A stretch of 64,000 nt of DNA from Episyrphus balteatus. Its lineage: Eukaryota; Arthropoda; Insecta; Diptera; Syrphidae. Location: the NCBI RefSeq assembly GCF_945859705.1, contig NC_079134.1:34362576-34426575 (forward strand). Reading direction: 5' to 3'. The notes below the pieces were generated by a model. It had not been told where the DNA came from. It searched no databases and saw only the letters and a list, made by a program, of their open reading frames with translations. The translations under genes were made by a program, and so were the position numbers. Below are positions 1 through 11,679 of the stretch, piece by piece; the first letter of the stretch is position 1, and each line of letters opens with the position of its first letter.

Positions 1-115
1 TTTATTAAACAAAACTCATTCTGTGGTCATTTTTTTATTTTTTTTTCTGACGTTTATAAACACTTAGTGACTGCTGAAAATTGTACTACTGCAGGCCTGC
101 AAACATTCTGCAGAA

Positions 116-355
116 TTGTTGTGTTCATTAATGCAGCAAAGCAGAAAGACGATTGTACTAACGCAGATTTCCGACGTTTATGAAAACACCCTATGTGTAT
201 TACGAAACGAACGGGAGAAAAAACCAACGAATGTCACGATAGAGGCAATATTTAAATACGAAAATGAGCTTTCAAAGTGCGACCAACTTCACCGATTCGT
301 AAACATTAAAATAAAAAAAAAACTTGATAAAATTATAAATGAGAAAACAAATTAA
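116..355 (+). CDS. Hypothetical coding tail, possibly a last exon
   Basis: An open frame of about 79 codons ends at a TAA at 353-355. The first ATG is at 131; upstream the frame continues to a plausible acceptor (CTGCAG ending at 113), so this could be the last exon of a gene starting outside the window. The peptide is charged, with a lysine-rich end, and codon use looks less AT-skewed than the flanking DNA. I do not recognise the family. It could also be a chance frame. Confidence 0.3.
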   Translation: MLCSLMQQSRKTIVLTQISDVYENTLCVLRNEREKKPTNVTIEAIFKYENELSKCDQLHRFVNIKIKKKLDKIINEKTN

Positions 356-1362
356 TGCGGGCAGGGCAGTTAACTCAAAACGAAAGTCAGAACGAGAGCT
401 AAAGACACTCAAGTGTCGGATGCAAAATTTTCAAAAATGCATATCCGCTCCGACGGATTACCTCGCTATGGCCGAATTATACCCAATCGGCTAGTGTCGT
501 TCGCTAACAAATTAGTTAATTACAGTGAACTAGTGAATTTAGTACACTTACTTAGTACAATTTAGTTCACTATTAGCAAAGAAGAATTTTGTTTTCTATC
601 CATTTTCTATGTCATTTCAGCAACAAAAACGAATTGTTATTTTCACTAAGATACACTAAACAACGAAACATTGCAATTTTATCAATTGCTACTTGGTAAA
701 AAGTTTTCAATTCCTACCACGTAACGGGTGATAGGCTTTTACTTGAAAAATTGTAAAGTATGAACTTTTTTATCCACATTTTGTCCATATCAAACATAGT
801 TTATACTTACTAATATCCTATTGCTATTATTTCTTATTTTTTAAGCATACGGGCCAACATCGCATAAAGTTTTTTCCTACACATCTGGATTTGGAGAAGA
901 ATTTCTTATACGCCTAGTTTTGAGAATAAAGGGTTCAGAAACCAAAGTGCATATGAAATTTCATCCAAGTCCTTACGGAGAAAAAAAAAACAGTTTTTCT
1001 GCTCTAACTCAAGATTTAGATGTACCAGTACCATCATTTCTTTTTCAAGTAGGTAGGTACCACTACTCTGATTTCTGAGCACAAATAAGTTTCTGTTAGC
1101 AACATTACTTGTTGAACTGTGATCTCCAAAAAAGTAAGTTATAATAAATAATATATTTATTTTTATTAACTAGTTTTTTATTTTGTATGTAAAATGCTTC
1201 AATTTTACTAAAATTTGGGTACAGTTTGAAAAATCTAATTTTTTTTTTTAATTTTTAGTAGAATGGACTTATTAAACTAAATTGAACTATAATTAAATTT
1301 ATAAGTTCAAGTGACCTCAACTCCAAAAATTTATAAAGCGTTTCGCCCAGTTACGACAGTTA
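356..1362. other. AT-rich spacer, nothing recognised
   Basis: Between the coding tail and the first inverted-repeat element I see no open frame, RNA gene or clear repeat. Confidence 0.5.
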
Positions 1363-2020
1363 TAGGTCGTTTCAAATCAAAAGTCCTGACTCAGAGTTTA
1401 TATTCTCCCTTCCAATAAAATTGAGAACAAATAAACAAAAAACTCAATTTTATTGGCTCATTGCGACAAATCAACTCAAAAATAACAACAAATCATGCTT
1501 GTTTGAATGAAAGAAATGCTAGAGAAAAAATAAGCAAACGAAAAATCTGAATTTGTTTATTAATGATTTCTATGGTGACGACTCCAAAATAATTGAAAAA
1601 TAAAAATAAGATATTTACTGCCCAATTTTACAAATGAAAAGATGTGAATAGAATTTTAAGTTATGAATTGCTATCATATAAACTGGACATTTCTGGTCCA
1701 TCTTCACAATATTTTCGGCAAAGTTATCCCAACTGCCTTCAAATGATAAATTATTAAATAATTGTATGTTTTTTTGTATTGTCCACGGATATGGAGTGAT
1801 GCAAGCCCGGGAGACTTGCCTCCGCTTTCTGAGGCTAAACCAGTGAATCTCACAGACGGATGAATTAATTAAAATAGGGATAACAAGAACTGTTCTTCAT
1901 TATTTTATGGTAATTTTAGAAAAAGTTCAGCTGCCTCATAAATGCTTCCTTTCAGTAAGCGAATGAGTTTTTTTTATTTTTGCTCAATTTTCCATGGGAC
2001 TTTTGATTTGAAACGACCTA
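1363..2020. mobile_element. TA-flanked MITE (Tc1/mariner-like), 658 bp
   Basis: The ends form a 24-bp perfect inverted repeat (1363-1386 and 1997-2020, beginning TAGGTCGTTTC), and both sides carry the dinucleotide TA (1361-1362 and 2021-2022). There is no transposase frame, so it is non-autonomous. Inside, 1416-1455 is a 14-bp perfect hairpin (CCAATAAAATTGAG and its complement). Confidence 0.8.
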
Positions 2021-2304
2021 TAACAAGTTCAGTAGCGTGATTTGAACTAAATTGATCGATCACTCAAGTGACTAAAGTGCCCAACTCTATAATAACCAAC
2101 ATACCAACCCTCAATTTTTTTAGAATATAAAAATTGAAAGTCGAGTTTGTTGATTTCTTCAGAAAAAAACAACTACATAAATGGGATAAAAAGTGACCAA
2201 CCGACCAAGTGATCCTTGCCCTTTTGGGGTTCGCCGGGTTGACCTCAGAACTCCTTTCTTACTAAGTAAAAACCTCTCCTGTAGAATGATTCTACTTTGT
2301 AATA

Positions 2305-3441
2305 GCGTTTTCGTTTGGTCGTCCGAGACTCTCCGGAATTCATTCGAACGATTATGAAACTGTTCGTTTGGCGCTCAATGATAGTTCTAATTCTGATAAG
2401 AAGAGAAAATCGATTCCGAATTTTGAGACAGAATCAAAACAAGAATCACGCACACATGTTCACACTTAAGACGACAAAGTAATGGGATGTTATTGTTTGT
2501 TTTTCATTTCTGAATATTGAGATTTTTACTTGCTCTATAGGGCAAGTAAGTATTGGTTTCGTGTAGAAAAAAAAATCAAGGTTTTAATCAAAACCAACAT
2601 TACGATGATGGAGAAGATCAAAAAAGTGGTTTTCGTCATGCCGTCCGTCGGTCTGTGCGTCCATCTGTACCTCGAGCTAGGGCCTAAACGGATTGATGGA
2701 TTTGCTTGAAACTTGGTACAGATGATTTTTACGTAATTCCCTAGACCCATTTTTTTAATATCTCCATTTTAACGCATACCTCCCATATAACGTTTTTGAG
2801 GTATTGCAAATTTCTCGAAAACGGCTCTAACGATTTCGATCAAATTGGTGTGCGGAATACTCTTATTGATTCTAACAAAACTGCGTTTTTAGTTTTTCTC
2901 AAAAAATGCGGAGAACGATAATATGGCATTGCCGTTTTTCAAAAATTGACATATTTTTTAAGTTCATATATTTCATCAAAGCATTAGTTATTTCATTTAA
3001 AATTTACAGAGATCATTAAGTATAAAATGTTAAAAAAAAAACTTTTAAAAACATTTTTGAAAAACAAAATGTTTAATTTAATTTTTAAACTTTTGATTTT
3101 TTTTCTACAAAATCTTTAATTTCCAATAGATATTTAAGATAAAGATACTGTGAACTACAAGAGCAAGTACGTGCGACCCAGTCGTGCATTTTATTTACTA
3201 TTCCAAACTTTAAATTATATTGAAATAAAGTAAAGAAACCAAAAAAAAAACGATAACGTTTTATGGAAAAAACAAATTAAACAAAATAAAACTTTCACCA
3301 GGCGTTCGCATTATTTGGCGTTTCACAAATACAAAGAAAACCCAAACTTCAGAATCAAAAAGAAGTATATCCAAGTTTGTTCGTTTGGAATCCCGGATCG
3401 GACAGTCCCGGACCGTTCTAAGAATTACCAAACGAAAACGC
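2305..3441. mobile_element. TA-flanked inverted-repeat element, 1137 bp
   Basis: The ends GCGTTTTCGTTTGGT (2305) and its complement (ending 3441) are inverted and flanked by TA at 2303-2304 and 3442-3443. The interior holds a copy of a dispersed repeat (2525-3190). No transposase frame is visible. Confidence 0.75.
2525..3190 (-). repeat. Dispersed repeat, copy A
   Basis: This segment matches, in reverse complement, the segment at 45765-46470. Both share a GC-richer block with a repeated CAGATGGACnCAC-like stretch and a terminal block containing GGGTCGCACGTACTTGCTC. Shorter relics of the same end lie near 37510-37575 and 41855-41905. The class is not recognised. Confidence 0.7.
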
Positions 3442-3517
3442 TATAAGTTGAATACGGTTTAAAATAAAACAACAACAATAAAAAACCCATTTAAATTTAT
3501 ACATTATAAAATAATTT

Positions 3518-3523
3518 TTTATT
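3518..3523 (-). terminator. PIG-P polyadenylation signal AATAAA
   Basis: On the minus strand an AATAAA overlaps the first base after the PIG-P stop triplet region (stop at 3523-3525), so the 3' UTR would be very short. Confidence 0.5.
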
Positions 3524-3963
3524 TAATTCTTATTATACAATACTCTGGACACATGACTTAAATCAACATCTACAGCAAATGATGTTGATGTACAAAGATT
3601 ATCATTTTCACTAAACTCATCCTCATCTGCTTCCGAATCGGAATCATTCAAATCATTTCTCTCCTCACATTTACATCCTTTGCTTGTATCTTTGAATGTT
3701 AGGGAACTTTCAATATTGGCCGTTTGAGCCATATTAACTGATAAATATAAAAACAAAAAGAAAACAATTCCGCATAGAACAAAAACTGGCAAACTGAATG
3801 CAAAATATGTATCAGGAACGAAATAGAAATGTTTGGAGAAGCCAAAAGCTTGATAGGGAAGAACCCAAATAACATACAAAGCAAATAGACTTGTGAAAAA
3901 TAAATTAAATGAAAATCCGTAAATGGCTCGATGTGGTTCTGGTCCAGGAGTGTTTTTAACCAT
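3523..3963 (-). CDS. PIG-P: PIG-P, GPI-GlcNAc transferase subunit P
   Basis: The 146-residue protein matches the PIG-P family, a small membrane subunit of the ER complex that moves GlcNAc from UDP-GlcNAc to phosphatidylinositol, the first step of GPI-anchor synthesis. Visible are the family hallmark (Y-G-F near residue 15), a first membrane segment at about 14-36, a conserved aromatic loop, and a second segment at about 54-77 ending near N-M. An acidic, serine-rich tail follows. Family members run about 130-160 residues, so this looks full length in one exon. The start has a strong context (A at -3, G at +4). It begins 11 nt after the stop of the upstream Pcc1-like frame on the same strand, which implies a shared transcript. 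The family call is firm; the expression mode is inferred. Confidence 0.88.
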   Translation of the reverse strand: MVKNTPGPEPHRAIYGFSFNLFFTSLFALYVIWVLPYQAFGFSKHFYFVPDTYFAFSLPVFVLCGIVFFLFLYLSVNMAQTANIESSLTFKDTSKGCKCEERNDLNDSDSEADEDEFSENDNLCTSTSFAVDVDLSHVSRVLYNKN

Positions 3964-3974
3964 TGTTCGAAATT

Positions 3975-4355
3975 TTAGTTGGATGTTGGCTTTTCAGAGA
4001 ATTCTTTCATAAGATCTGTGATAAGGATAAGTTTATCGTAAAATGAAGAAGCACAAGAACGTAAGGACTTTGGTGTATCGGCTGTGAATTGAGCGTATAG
4101 AGTTTTTTCTTCAATGAAGATGTTTTCCTTGGCGCGATGTTCTGAATCTGGATCTGATGAATCTACTTTGAGAACATCCAAAACAATTTGGGCTTTTTCA
4201 TTCGATTCGAATGGAATATCAATTTTCCTGGAAATAAAAGTGTGCAAATGTTTACAAAAACATTGTTATTTGAAACTGATTTTTTTCGGGAAAGTCACGT
4301 ACATCTTACAGAAATTATCAACTCCTGGTTTAGTATCAAGGGAATTTTTCTTCAT
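3975..4355 (-). CDS. Pcc1/LAGE3-like KEOPS complex subunit, two exons
   Basis: The gene reads as two minus-strand exons, 4303-4355 and 3975-4227, joined across a 75-bp intron (donor GTACGT at 4302-4297, acceptor TTTCCAG ending at 4228). Joining keeps the frame and gives about 101 residues, close to the size of Pcc1/LAGE3 proteins. The family pattern is visible: a D-I-P-F strand start, the V-L-x-V-D turn, and a C-terminal helix with S-x-x-D-x-L. Pcc1 is the dimerising subunit of KEOPS/EKC, which makes t6A at position 37 of ANN-decoding tRNAs. An alternative donor (GTAAGA, four codons earlier) would bring a stop into frame, which supports the chosen one. PIG-P follows 11 nt downstream. A reading from 4247 without the intron is possible but would put intronic residues before the domain. 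Confidence 0.85.
4228..4302 (-). other. 75-bp intron of the Pcc1-like gene
   Basis: GTACGT donor and pyrimidine-rich TTTATTTCCAG acceptor on the minus strand. The size is typical of short insect introns, and removing it restores the Pcc1 frame. Confidence 0.75.
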
Positions 4356-4768
4356 TATATGAATTATAGTTTATTTATTGATTATAATTTAGTTTAAATT
4401 ACAAAAGTTATTTGTTTAATTAAAAATTATCACGTTCTAAACAAATAAAGTGAATAAAAATATGAGAAGGAAAAAAAAATAACCAATGTCAAATGAGAAA
4501 TGTCATCGTTCAGGTGTTTAATGTTAAATGAATGCATTTGGGTTCAATTTGAAAATGGCTGCGTTCAGAACACTTTTTTACAGTAGAAGCATATTTTAAA
4601 ATACAGTACTAAAAATTGCAAATCCATTTTTAAACACATCTAACAAAAAACGGTCTTGCCCCCAAGGAGGGGGGAAGAAAGACCCCTTCTTTTGTTTTAA
4701 ATGCACTCTATTTGCAATAATAACACAATTGCTATATTTCTATTAATTCTCACTTCAGCACAAGCTTT
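4356..4768. other. Upstream region of the Pcc1-like/PIG-P pair
   Basis: This should hold the 5' UTR and promoter of the gene pair. I see no clear TATA box, initiator or open frame. Confidence 0.35.
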
Positions 4769-5223
4769 CCCAACTAGCACAACAGCTTCTATAAATTTAG
4801 ATCTCGCAGGTTCTGCTTTGTATACAGCTTGTATTGAGCTTGCTTCAGAATTTAATCGCTTATAGAAGTTCGGACTTGTTTAACAACTTCTAATAAGTTG
4901 TTTAAATACTCTTAAAGAAACTTAAACGAAGAAAGCTTGTTTTTCGAATAAGCTTGCTTAGTGAATTTATAGAGACTTTACAGAAATTACCAAGTTTTTA
5001 TTTAATTTTTGGTTTTGATATTGAATAATCTAGCTCGGACACTTTTTGGTTTTGACATTGAATAATTTAGCTCGGACATTTTTTTCTTCGTTTAAGATCC
5101 TTATAGAGATTCAAACTTGTATAACGTTCTCCTTTTTCCATGCCCAACAACCTTACTAAAGTTTAAAAGAAGCTAAAATGTAGCTTTTGTAATACCTTAA
5201 CCGAAGCTGAGATGTTAGTTGGG
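4769..5223. mobile_element. CCCAACTA-type inverted-repeat element, 455 bp
   Basis: The ends CCCAACTAGCA... and ...TGTTAGTTGGG are imperfect inverted repeats, both flanked by TT. Elements at 59418-59504 and 60728-60814 share the ends and the subterminal GCTTC / GAAGC motif. The interior has a near-duplicate of about 38 bp (5008-5088, containing TTGAATAATyTAGCTCGGACA). No transposase is visible. Confidence 0.6.
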
Positions 5224-8200
5224 TTGTGGTATCATTTTTGGTACACATTTTGCACTTAAATTTTAGCTCCCATACAAATTGTCGAAAATTTTTAGCAGAG
5301 CTAAAATGTATCAGAATAAACATTGAATTCAAACAAGCTTCGATCTGATATAGGGTGGTGGTTATTTCTTCAAATGTAAGTGTTGTGTTACCCAGGATTC
5401 GCCTTAAGTGATATTTTACCGATTTTACACCTGCTTCCCATAATCCACCCATGTGTGGTGCTGCTGGTGGATTAAAGTGCCAATGAATTCCGTCTTCAGC
5501 TAACTTCTTTACCATGTATTCGGATGATTGCTTTATTGCATCTTGAAGTTCTTTCTCTAGAATTTTATTAGCTCCAATGAAATTCGAACCACAATCGCTA
5601 TAGATGTGTTTGCAGTTTCCACGTCTTGCTGCAAACCTTTTGTACGCAGCTATAAAAGATTGACTTGTGAGATCACTAACTGCTTCAAGATGGAGCGCCT
5701 TAGTTGTACAGCATATAAATACCGCTATATAACCTTTGTATGTCTTCATTCCTCGGCCCTTAGACATTCTAATTTGAATGGGTCCAGCATAGTCGATCCC
5801 AGTGTGACTAAACGGTGGGGATGGAACAACTCTAAATTCGGGAAGATTTCCCATGATTTGTTGCGTGTTTGAGGCTTTGTATCGGCAACAAGTTACACAT
5901 TTGTTTAGTATTTGCCTTACTCTGTTTTTAGCACTAAGTATCCAATATTTTCTTCGAATAAAGGCAAGTGTTTGAGAGTTTCCTCCATGCAGACATTGCA
6001 TATGTGCATCTTCTATGATTAGTTTCGTGAAATGACCGTTGTGAGGAAGGATAATTGGATGTCGTTCTTCATATGGGAGACTTGAGTTCTGCAACCTTCC
6101 CCCAACTCGGAGGAGTCCAGTATCGTCAATTATAGGGTTCAACATAAGTAACTTGCTTTTCATGGCTATAGGTTCGTTTTTCGTTAGTTTTTTTATTTCT
6201 TCTTTAAATTCTGTGTATTGGATTTGTCGCAATACTAGGTAAAGTGTTTCTTTCAACTCTTTGACTGTAATATATTTTTTAAATGTCTGTAATTCTTTAG
6301 ACCTACAGCTCTTTATAAATCTTCTGCAGTGTGACAGTACTCGTAGACATTGGTTGATTGATGAAAATTGTGTTATTATTGCATTCTCTTGGTAAGAAGA
6401 GACATTTGCTAATAACAGGTTTACCGGGTCTTCCTTTTCTTCTGCTGGCTTCTCTAATTTCTTAAGTTGCCATAAGTTTTTATCTAATTTTAACCATGAA
6501 GGTCCATACCACCAAAGTTTGTGATTGATTAACTCTGAGGCATTTATACTTCGTGATGCACAATCTGCTGGGTTATCTCCTGTTTTGACATAGTTCCAGT
6601 TACTTTGATTAGTTATTCTCTGGATTTTTTGAATTCGATTTCTTTCAAATGCATCGAGTTTACTATTTGACCCTTGTATTCTGCCTAATGTTATCATTGA
6701 ATCGGTCCAGTAAAAGATGTCTAAATTTTCTATTTCAAGAGTTTTACTCACGTGAACCATCAACTTACTAAGGAGCTCCGCTCCACACAGCTCTAGACGA
6801 GGTATCGTAAGTTTTGATTTGATGGGTGCTACTTTCGATTTTCCAGTAAGAAGACAGATATTTGTATCACCACTTCGTGTTGTTATTTTTGAATATACTA
6901 CGGCACCATATGCTTGTTCTGACGCATCACAAAACCCATGTAATTCTATGGAGGTAACTTGGATTGAGTAATTTATGTATCTTGGTATTTTGATTTGTTC
7001 TAGAGCGGAAGCTTCACTTTGGTATTTGATCCATTCTGTTGCAATTGTTTCAGGGACTTCGTCATCCCAGGATACTTTGGACTTCCATAGTTTTTGAATA
7101 ATTAACTTTGCCCGTAGGGTGACTGGAGTTATCCAACCCAGAGGGTCAAATATTTGAGCTGCTTTTGATAAAATAATTCTTTTTGTTAATTTAGTGGAAT
7201 CATTTTTAATGCTAACCTTGAAATGGAATGTGTCTGTTGCTGGATTCCAATTAATACCAAGGGTTTTTATAGTGGTCTTTTCTTCATTTTCTACTAGCTC
7301 AATTATTCCTAGCTCTCTTTGCTCTAATGGGATGCATCTCAAAAGTTCCTGGTTATTACTCGTCCATTTTCTGAGGTTAAATCCACCTGCTTGCATTAAT
7401 TCAACTAGTTCTTTCTGAATTGCTCTAGCTTCGTCAATAGTGTGTGCTCCCGTCATAACATCGTCCATATAGAAGTCTTCGTGAACAATCTTAGATGCCT
7501 TTGGAAATCTTATCGCTTCATCATCTGCCAATTGACGTATTGTTTTAATGGCAAGGTATGGGGCTGACGACGTCCCATATGTAACTGTTGTTAGTGCATA
7601 TTCTTTAATCGTTTCATCGGGTGAGAATCTCCATAATATTCTCTGATAATTCATGTCTCTCTCATCAATTTTTATTTGTCGATACATCTTTTCTATGTCT
7701 GCTGTAAAGACGTATTTATACTTCCGCCAACGTAGAAGTATGGTTGCTAAATCAGCCTGTAACCTAGGTCCAACTAGCATGTTGTCATTCAGACTTTCTC
7801 CATTGTCTGTTTTGGATGAGGCATCAAAGACTACACGGAGCTTTGTAGTAGTGCTGTCTGCTTTTATTACTGCTTGATGTGGCATATAGTATACTTCATC
7901 ATCAGGATTTGTAATCTGCTCAATCGGTTTCATATGTCCAAGGGTTAAATACTCTCTCATAAATTTTCTGTATTCTTCCCCAACTTTATTATTCTTTTTA
8001 AACTTTTTTTCCATTTGTAAAAGTCTAGCCATTGCTCTCTTTTTCGAATCACCTAAAGTTTGTTTATTTGGTTTGAATGGAATTCTTACTGTGTATGTTC
8101 CATCGTGATTTCGTCTATGGTTTTCTTTGAATTGTTTTTCGCAGTCATCATTTTCATTCGTTGTTTCTTCTTGGTATGGAGTTTCTTCTATTTCCCAGAA

Positions 8201-9791
8201 GCGTTTAAGTTGGTTGCTTAGATCAAAGAGTTCAGTTGTAGATATCATTGTTATGATTTGTATGGGATCCTTTGATACTGGTATCTTCCCTGATATGATC
8301 CAGCCTAGTTCTGTATTTTGTGCCAATGTACCGTTTTCTGATTTTTTGATTCCATCGCAAATTATCGAGGGATATACATCGGCACCTATGATGACGTCAA
8401 TTGGTCCAGGCTGGTTGAAGGTTTGATCAGCCAGCAAGTAATTTTTCCACATTGAGAACTTGAAGTAAGAATTGGGAAGTTTATTTGTTAACTTAGGGAG
8501 AACATACGCATCAATATTGATTTTGAATGTTGATGAAAATCGAGGTTGGACTTGGATATGAACCTTTCCAAGTGATGTTCCTGCTGATGATGCTCCAAGA
8601 CCGGATACTTTAACGTAAGCCTTAGATTTCGGGACCGATAACATCTGGGCTGCCTCCTCAGTTATAAATGATGCCTGTGCTCCAGTGTCAATGAGTGCAC
8701 GCAATATTTCAAATTTACCATTGTATGTGGTTACCTTTATCATTGCAGTGGCTAAAAGAATTTCTTTATTATATTCTGCCAATGCTGTTTGGATGGTTGT
8801 ATTTCTTGGATTCTTAGAAAGGGCATCATTGTGTAATAAAGTGTGATGATAGCCTTTGCATATGCTGCAGGTTCTGCGACTCTGACAGCTTTCATTCATC
8901 GTATGGCTAAGACAATTGCGGCATAGGTTTTGGCGTTTGACGGCTTCTAATTTCTGGTTTGGGTGTAATGCAAGAAATTCATTGCATTTATAAATGCTAT
9001 GTGCAGTTTTTCTACAATAGCGACATCGGGTTTCAACTTTTGTTACGAAGTTTCGAACAATTTGCCTTGGATGGTTTTTATGTTCTCGTTTCTTGTCACC
9101 CAGTGATTCTAACGATTCGAAACGATTCGTTAGAAAGTCATATACTTGTTGTAAAGATGGAACATCCTTCGTGTTTGGTAACGACTGCTCATACAGCCGT
9201 AGAGATTCAATATCTAATCTTTGTGTTATATGATATATTATTATTGGTTCCCAGGAAGAGGTGTCAAATCCAAGATTTGACATACCGTATAAGCACTCTT
9301 TTGTTGTATCATGCAACTTTTTTAGTTGGGTACTGGATTCTGAATCAACCTTTGGTTGATTTAATAAGGTATGGAGATATGAATTTACTAATCTTCGTTT
9401 GTTGGCATATCTCTCGTTTAATAAATCCCATGACACCTTATAGTTGTTGTTACTAACCTCTAAATGTCTTAATAGTTTGGAGGCCTCACCTTTAAGATTA
9501 TTCTTGAGATACTGCATTTTTTCAACATCTGATAATCTGTTGTTGCAGTGTATCACTTGATTAAAAATATCATGGAATTCAATCCATGTGTTTGATCTGC
9601 CATCAAACATTGGTATCTGAACTCTTGGGAGTTTAACCTCATGGTGTGAGGTGGAAGCAGATTCTGGTTTTTTCTTCTCTCTGAGTGACACCATTACTTC
9701 CGAATACCTCTTTTTCAACCCTTCAATTTGGGTCAAAAAATTAGCTTTATCGGTTTCGTCATTAAATACCTCGAAAAGCAATATTTCCTCA
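5156..9791 (-). pseudogene. BEL/Pao gag-pol, main part (protease, RT, RNase H, integrase)
   Basis: A long frame with BEL/Pao domains. Positions here count from 9817. It has a coiled-coil/gag region and Cys-His knuckles at about 265-330 (C-x2-C and C-R-N-C patterns). An aspartic protease with I-D-T-G-A lies near 376. The RT carries F-T-A-D-I-E-K-M and a Y-M-D-D box near 782, and RNase H carries F-C-D-A-S. The integrase has an H-C zinc region and catalytic D (G-I-D-Y-A-G, about 1339), D (Y-S-D-C-G-S, about 1407) and E (L-W-E-A-G, about 1459). Homology ends near 5325; the last ~55 codons come from flanking DNA. Bases 9792-9817 upstream of the true edge belong to the MITE, so the apparent N-terminal methionine there is not the native start. 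Confidence 0.88.
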
Positions 9792-9793
9792 TA

Positions 9794-10795
9794 GGGTAAA
9801 GTCGGGGGATATGGCACCCATTTTTGTTTTTCGTTATTACTTGAGAAATAAAGAAGACATCTATTTCAAACAAAGGCGGATTTATTTTAAAACTATTTCT
9901 TAAATACAAAATAGGTAGATAAGTGTAATTCAAAGATAATTTCTTGTTATTTTTTGCAAAAATAAAAAACATTAAAAAAAAACATGATTGAAAAAATGGA
10001 GGGTGATATGGCACCTAATCGAGGGTGATATGGCACCCTATTTCTTTTTGATATTTTTTTGTGACACTTGTTGCATGTATTGTTGAAAGACGTACACGAA
10101 TCATGAGACCAAAAGTGACATTATGATTACTGCCTTATTCCGCACTTTTCTGCCAATCTGAAAGCTATTTGGCAAACTTTTAGGCTCTGGTCATTTAAGA
10201 AGCCTTTTTAATGTAGTGAAGTGTGAAGGGAATCGCAAAATGCTTAGGTCCTGCTTTTTTTGACATTCAGCAGCTCCAACGGCTACTGTGATCTGGGTTT
10301 AAGTCCACTTGGCCTGGTTTGCTGAAGTTTTTTGTAAATACAATTGTCAGTTGAAAAATAAATAGGTTCAAAAGTAGATGCGGGGGAAATGGCACCGGTG
10401 CCATATATCCCGATGTTTTTGGGTGCCATATCCCCCATTTGACTACACTTCTGTTTTTTTCCAATGACACGAATAATCACGTTTGCTTAGTTATGGTAAT
10501 GAGCAAACACAAGAATATAACCGTTACCGTTCTTTTTGTGTTAAAATGAACCCTCTACGTCAAATACTTTTGGAACCACACGTACAACAATTTTACACAA
10601 AAAAACTTTTCGCTCAAATTGAACTCACTTTTTTGTTTGTCCATTTTTTAAATTTTAGTGGCAATGGTTACTGCGGATCCGAATGCATCCACTGATAGCT
10701 TACGTCAGACTTAATTCTTTTTTGCTCTTTTTGCTTTGAAAAGAAGTCACTAAGTGGGAGATATTGAAAGGGTGCCATATCACCCGACTTTACCC
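9794..10795. mobile_element. TA-flanked MITE inside BEL, 1002 bp
   Basis: Ends GGGTAAAGTCGGG... and ...CCCGACTTTACCC are inverted and flanked by TA (9792-9793, 10796-10797). The subterminal motif GATATGGCACC recurs inside in both orientations (near 10013-10040 and 10382-10440). No transposase frame is present. It splits the BEL coding frame, and removing it with one TA restores the register. Confidence 0.88.
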
Positions 10796-11155
10796 TATAT
10801 TGAGTCTATTTTTTTCCATTCCTCCATAAGATTCGTGGTCTGGAATTCGATTGCCGAATTACTCATATCTGTGTGGAGGAATGTTTCTGATATTTGCCTT
10901 TCGAACGACCCCATTCGTATTTGTGCTCGTTTCATATTACTTGACTGTGTGTCGTTATGGCCCAGATTTATTTTTTCTGTGTTTTGGGTTCGGATTTCTT
11001 CATTTTTTTTTTTGTGGTCAAGTTCATTGTTTACAGTTTCAACTTTTTTGTCATCGTTGCTGGATTTCCCCAATGCAACTGCATATGCAATTAACTTATC
11101 GTTAATTGTTTCCATGACGCGTTGCACCTGTTCATAATATTTTTTTGTAAAGTAT
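10796..11155 (-). pseudogene. BEL/Pao gag, middle piece
   Basis: This minus-strand coding piece lies between the MITE and the Gypsy element. It encodes a charged, helix-rich gag segment of about 118 codons. Both edges are in frame with the neighbouring BEL pieces. The apparent stop at its downstream edge is the first bases of the MITE, and 11152-11155 is a target-site copy of the Gypsy insertion. Confidence 0.8.
11152..11155. repeat. GTAT target-site duplication, left copy
   Basis: GTAT directly precedes the 5' LTR of the Gypsy element. The same four bases follow its 3' LTR at 17371-17374. Confidence 0.85.
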
Positions 11156-11661
11156 TGTAACGATGAATTACCGAACTACTTTTAAGATAAAAGTCTGAAC
11201 ACACTACCTGCTACAGTAAAGGTAGAAATGTGAACGGACCTTTAGTAATTAAGAAACTACCCTCTGAACGCATCCAAAGAAATTCCCTCGACTGCTGAAT
11301 ATCCCAAAATATCCCACTGGACTGGAAGTATGAAGCGCCCCCTCTTGGAAAGGAAGCTTCGAGAAGCAAAGACGAGAACCTTCGAAGACATTCTCGAATT
11401 CCGAATTTCAGGTATAAAAGGGCAGCGTGGACACCGACCGGATACAGTTTAATCTTGAATGTGAAAGAGTACAGTACAAAGTGAAATAAAGTGTTGGAAA
11501 TTGTTAGTAGTAAATAAAGTGATTGAAAAGTGTGTTTGTTTGAGCGAATAATAAAAGTAAATTGATTTGAAATAAAGTGTGTTCTTATTTGAACGGAAAG
11601 ATAAGTGGAAGTTAAAATAAACGAAATAAGTTTTATTGTGAACCCGGAATAAAACATTACA
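11156..11661 (+). repeat. Gypsy 5' LTR, 506 bp
   Basis: Starts TGTAACGATG and ends CATTACA (TG...CA). It matches the 3' LTR base for base by eye. It holds a TATA box at 11413-11420 and several AATAAA signals further on. Confidence 0.95.
11413..11420 (+). promoter_or_regulatory. TATA box of the Gypsy LTR promoter
   Basis: TATAAAAG within a GC-richer part of the LTR. An initiator-like ACAGTT lies near 11444-11449, about 30 bp downstream, as expected for transcription start at the U3/R border. Confidence 0.75.
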
Positions 11662-11662
11662 T

Positions 11663-11679
11663 TGGTGTCAGAAAAGTGG
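11663..11679 (+). other. Gypsy primer-binding site
   Basis: TGGTGTCAGAAAAGTGG begins 1 nt after the 5' LTR. From family knowledge, the mdg1/mdg3/micropia group uses a very similar site complementary to the 3' end of tRNA-Leu. The match is judged by pattern only. Confidence 0.7.

Noticed and set aside
10267..10480. Small minus-strand frames inside the BEL-inserted MITE
   Set aside because: They overlap the reiterated MITE motifs and resemble no transposase.
11211..11657. 148-codon minus-strand frame, repeated at 16920-17378
   Set aside because: It is the antisense of the Gypsy LTR and appears twice only because the LTRs are identical.
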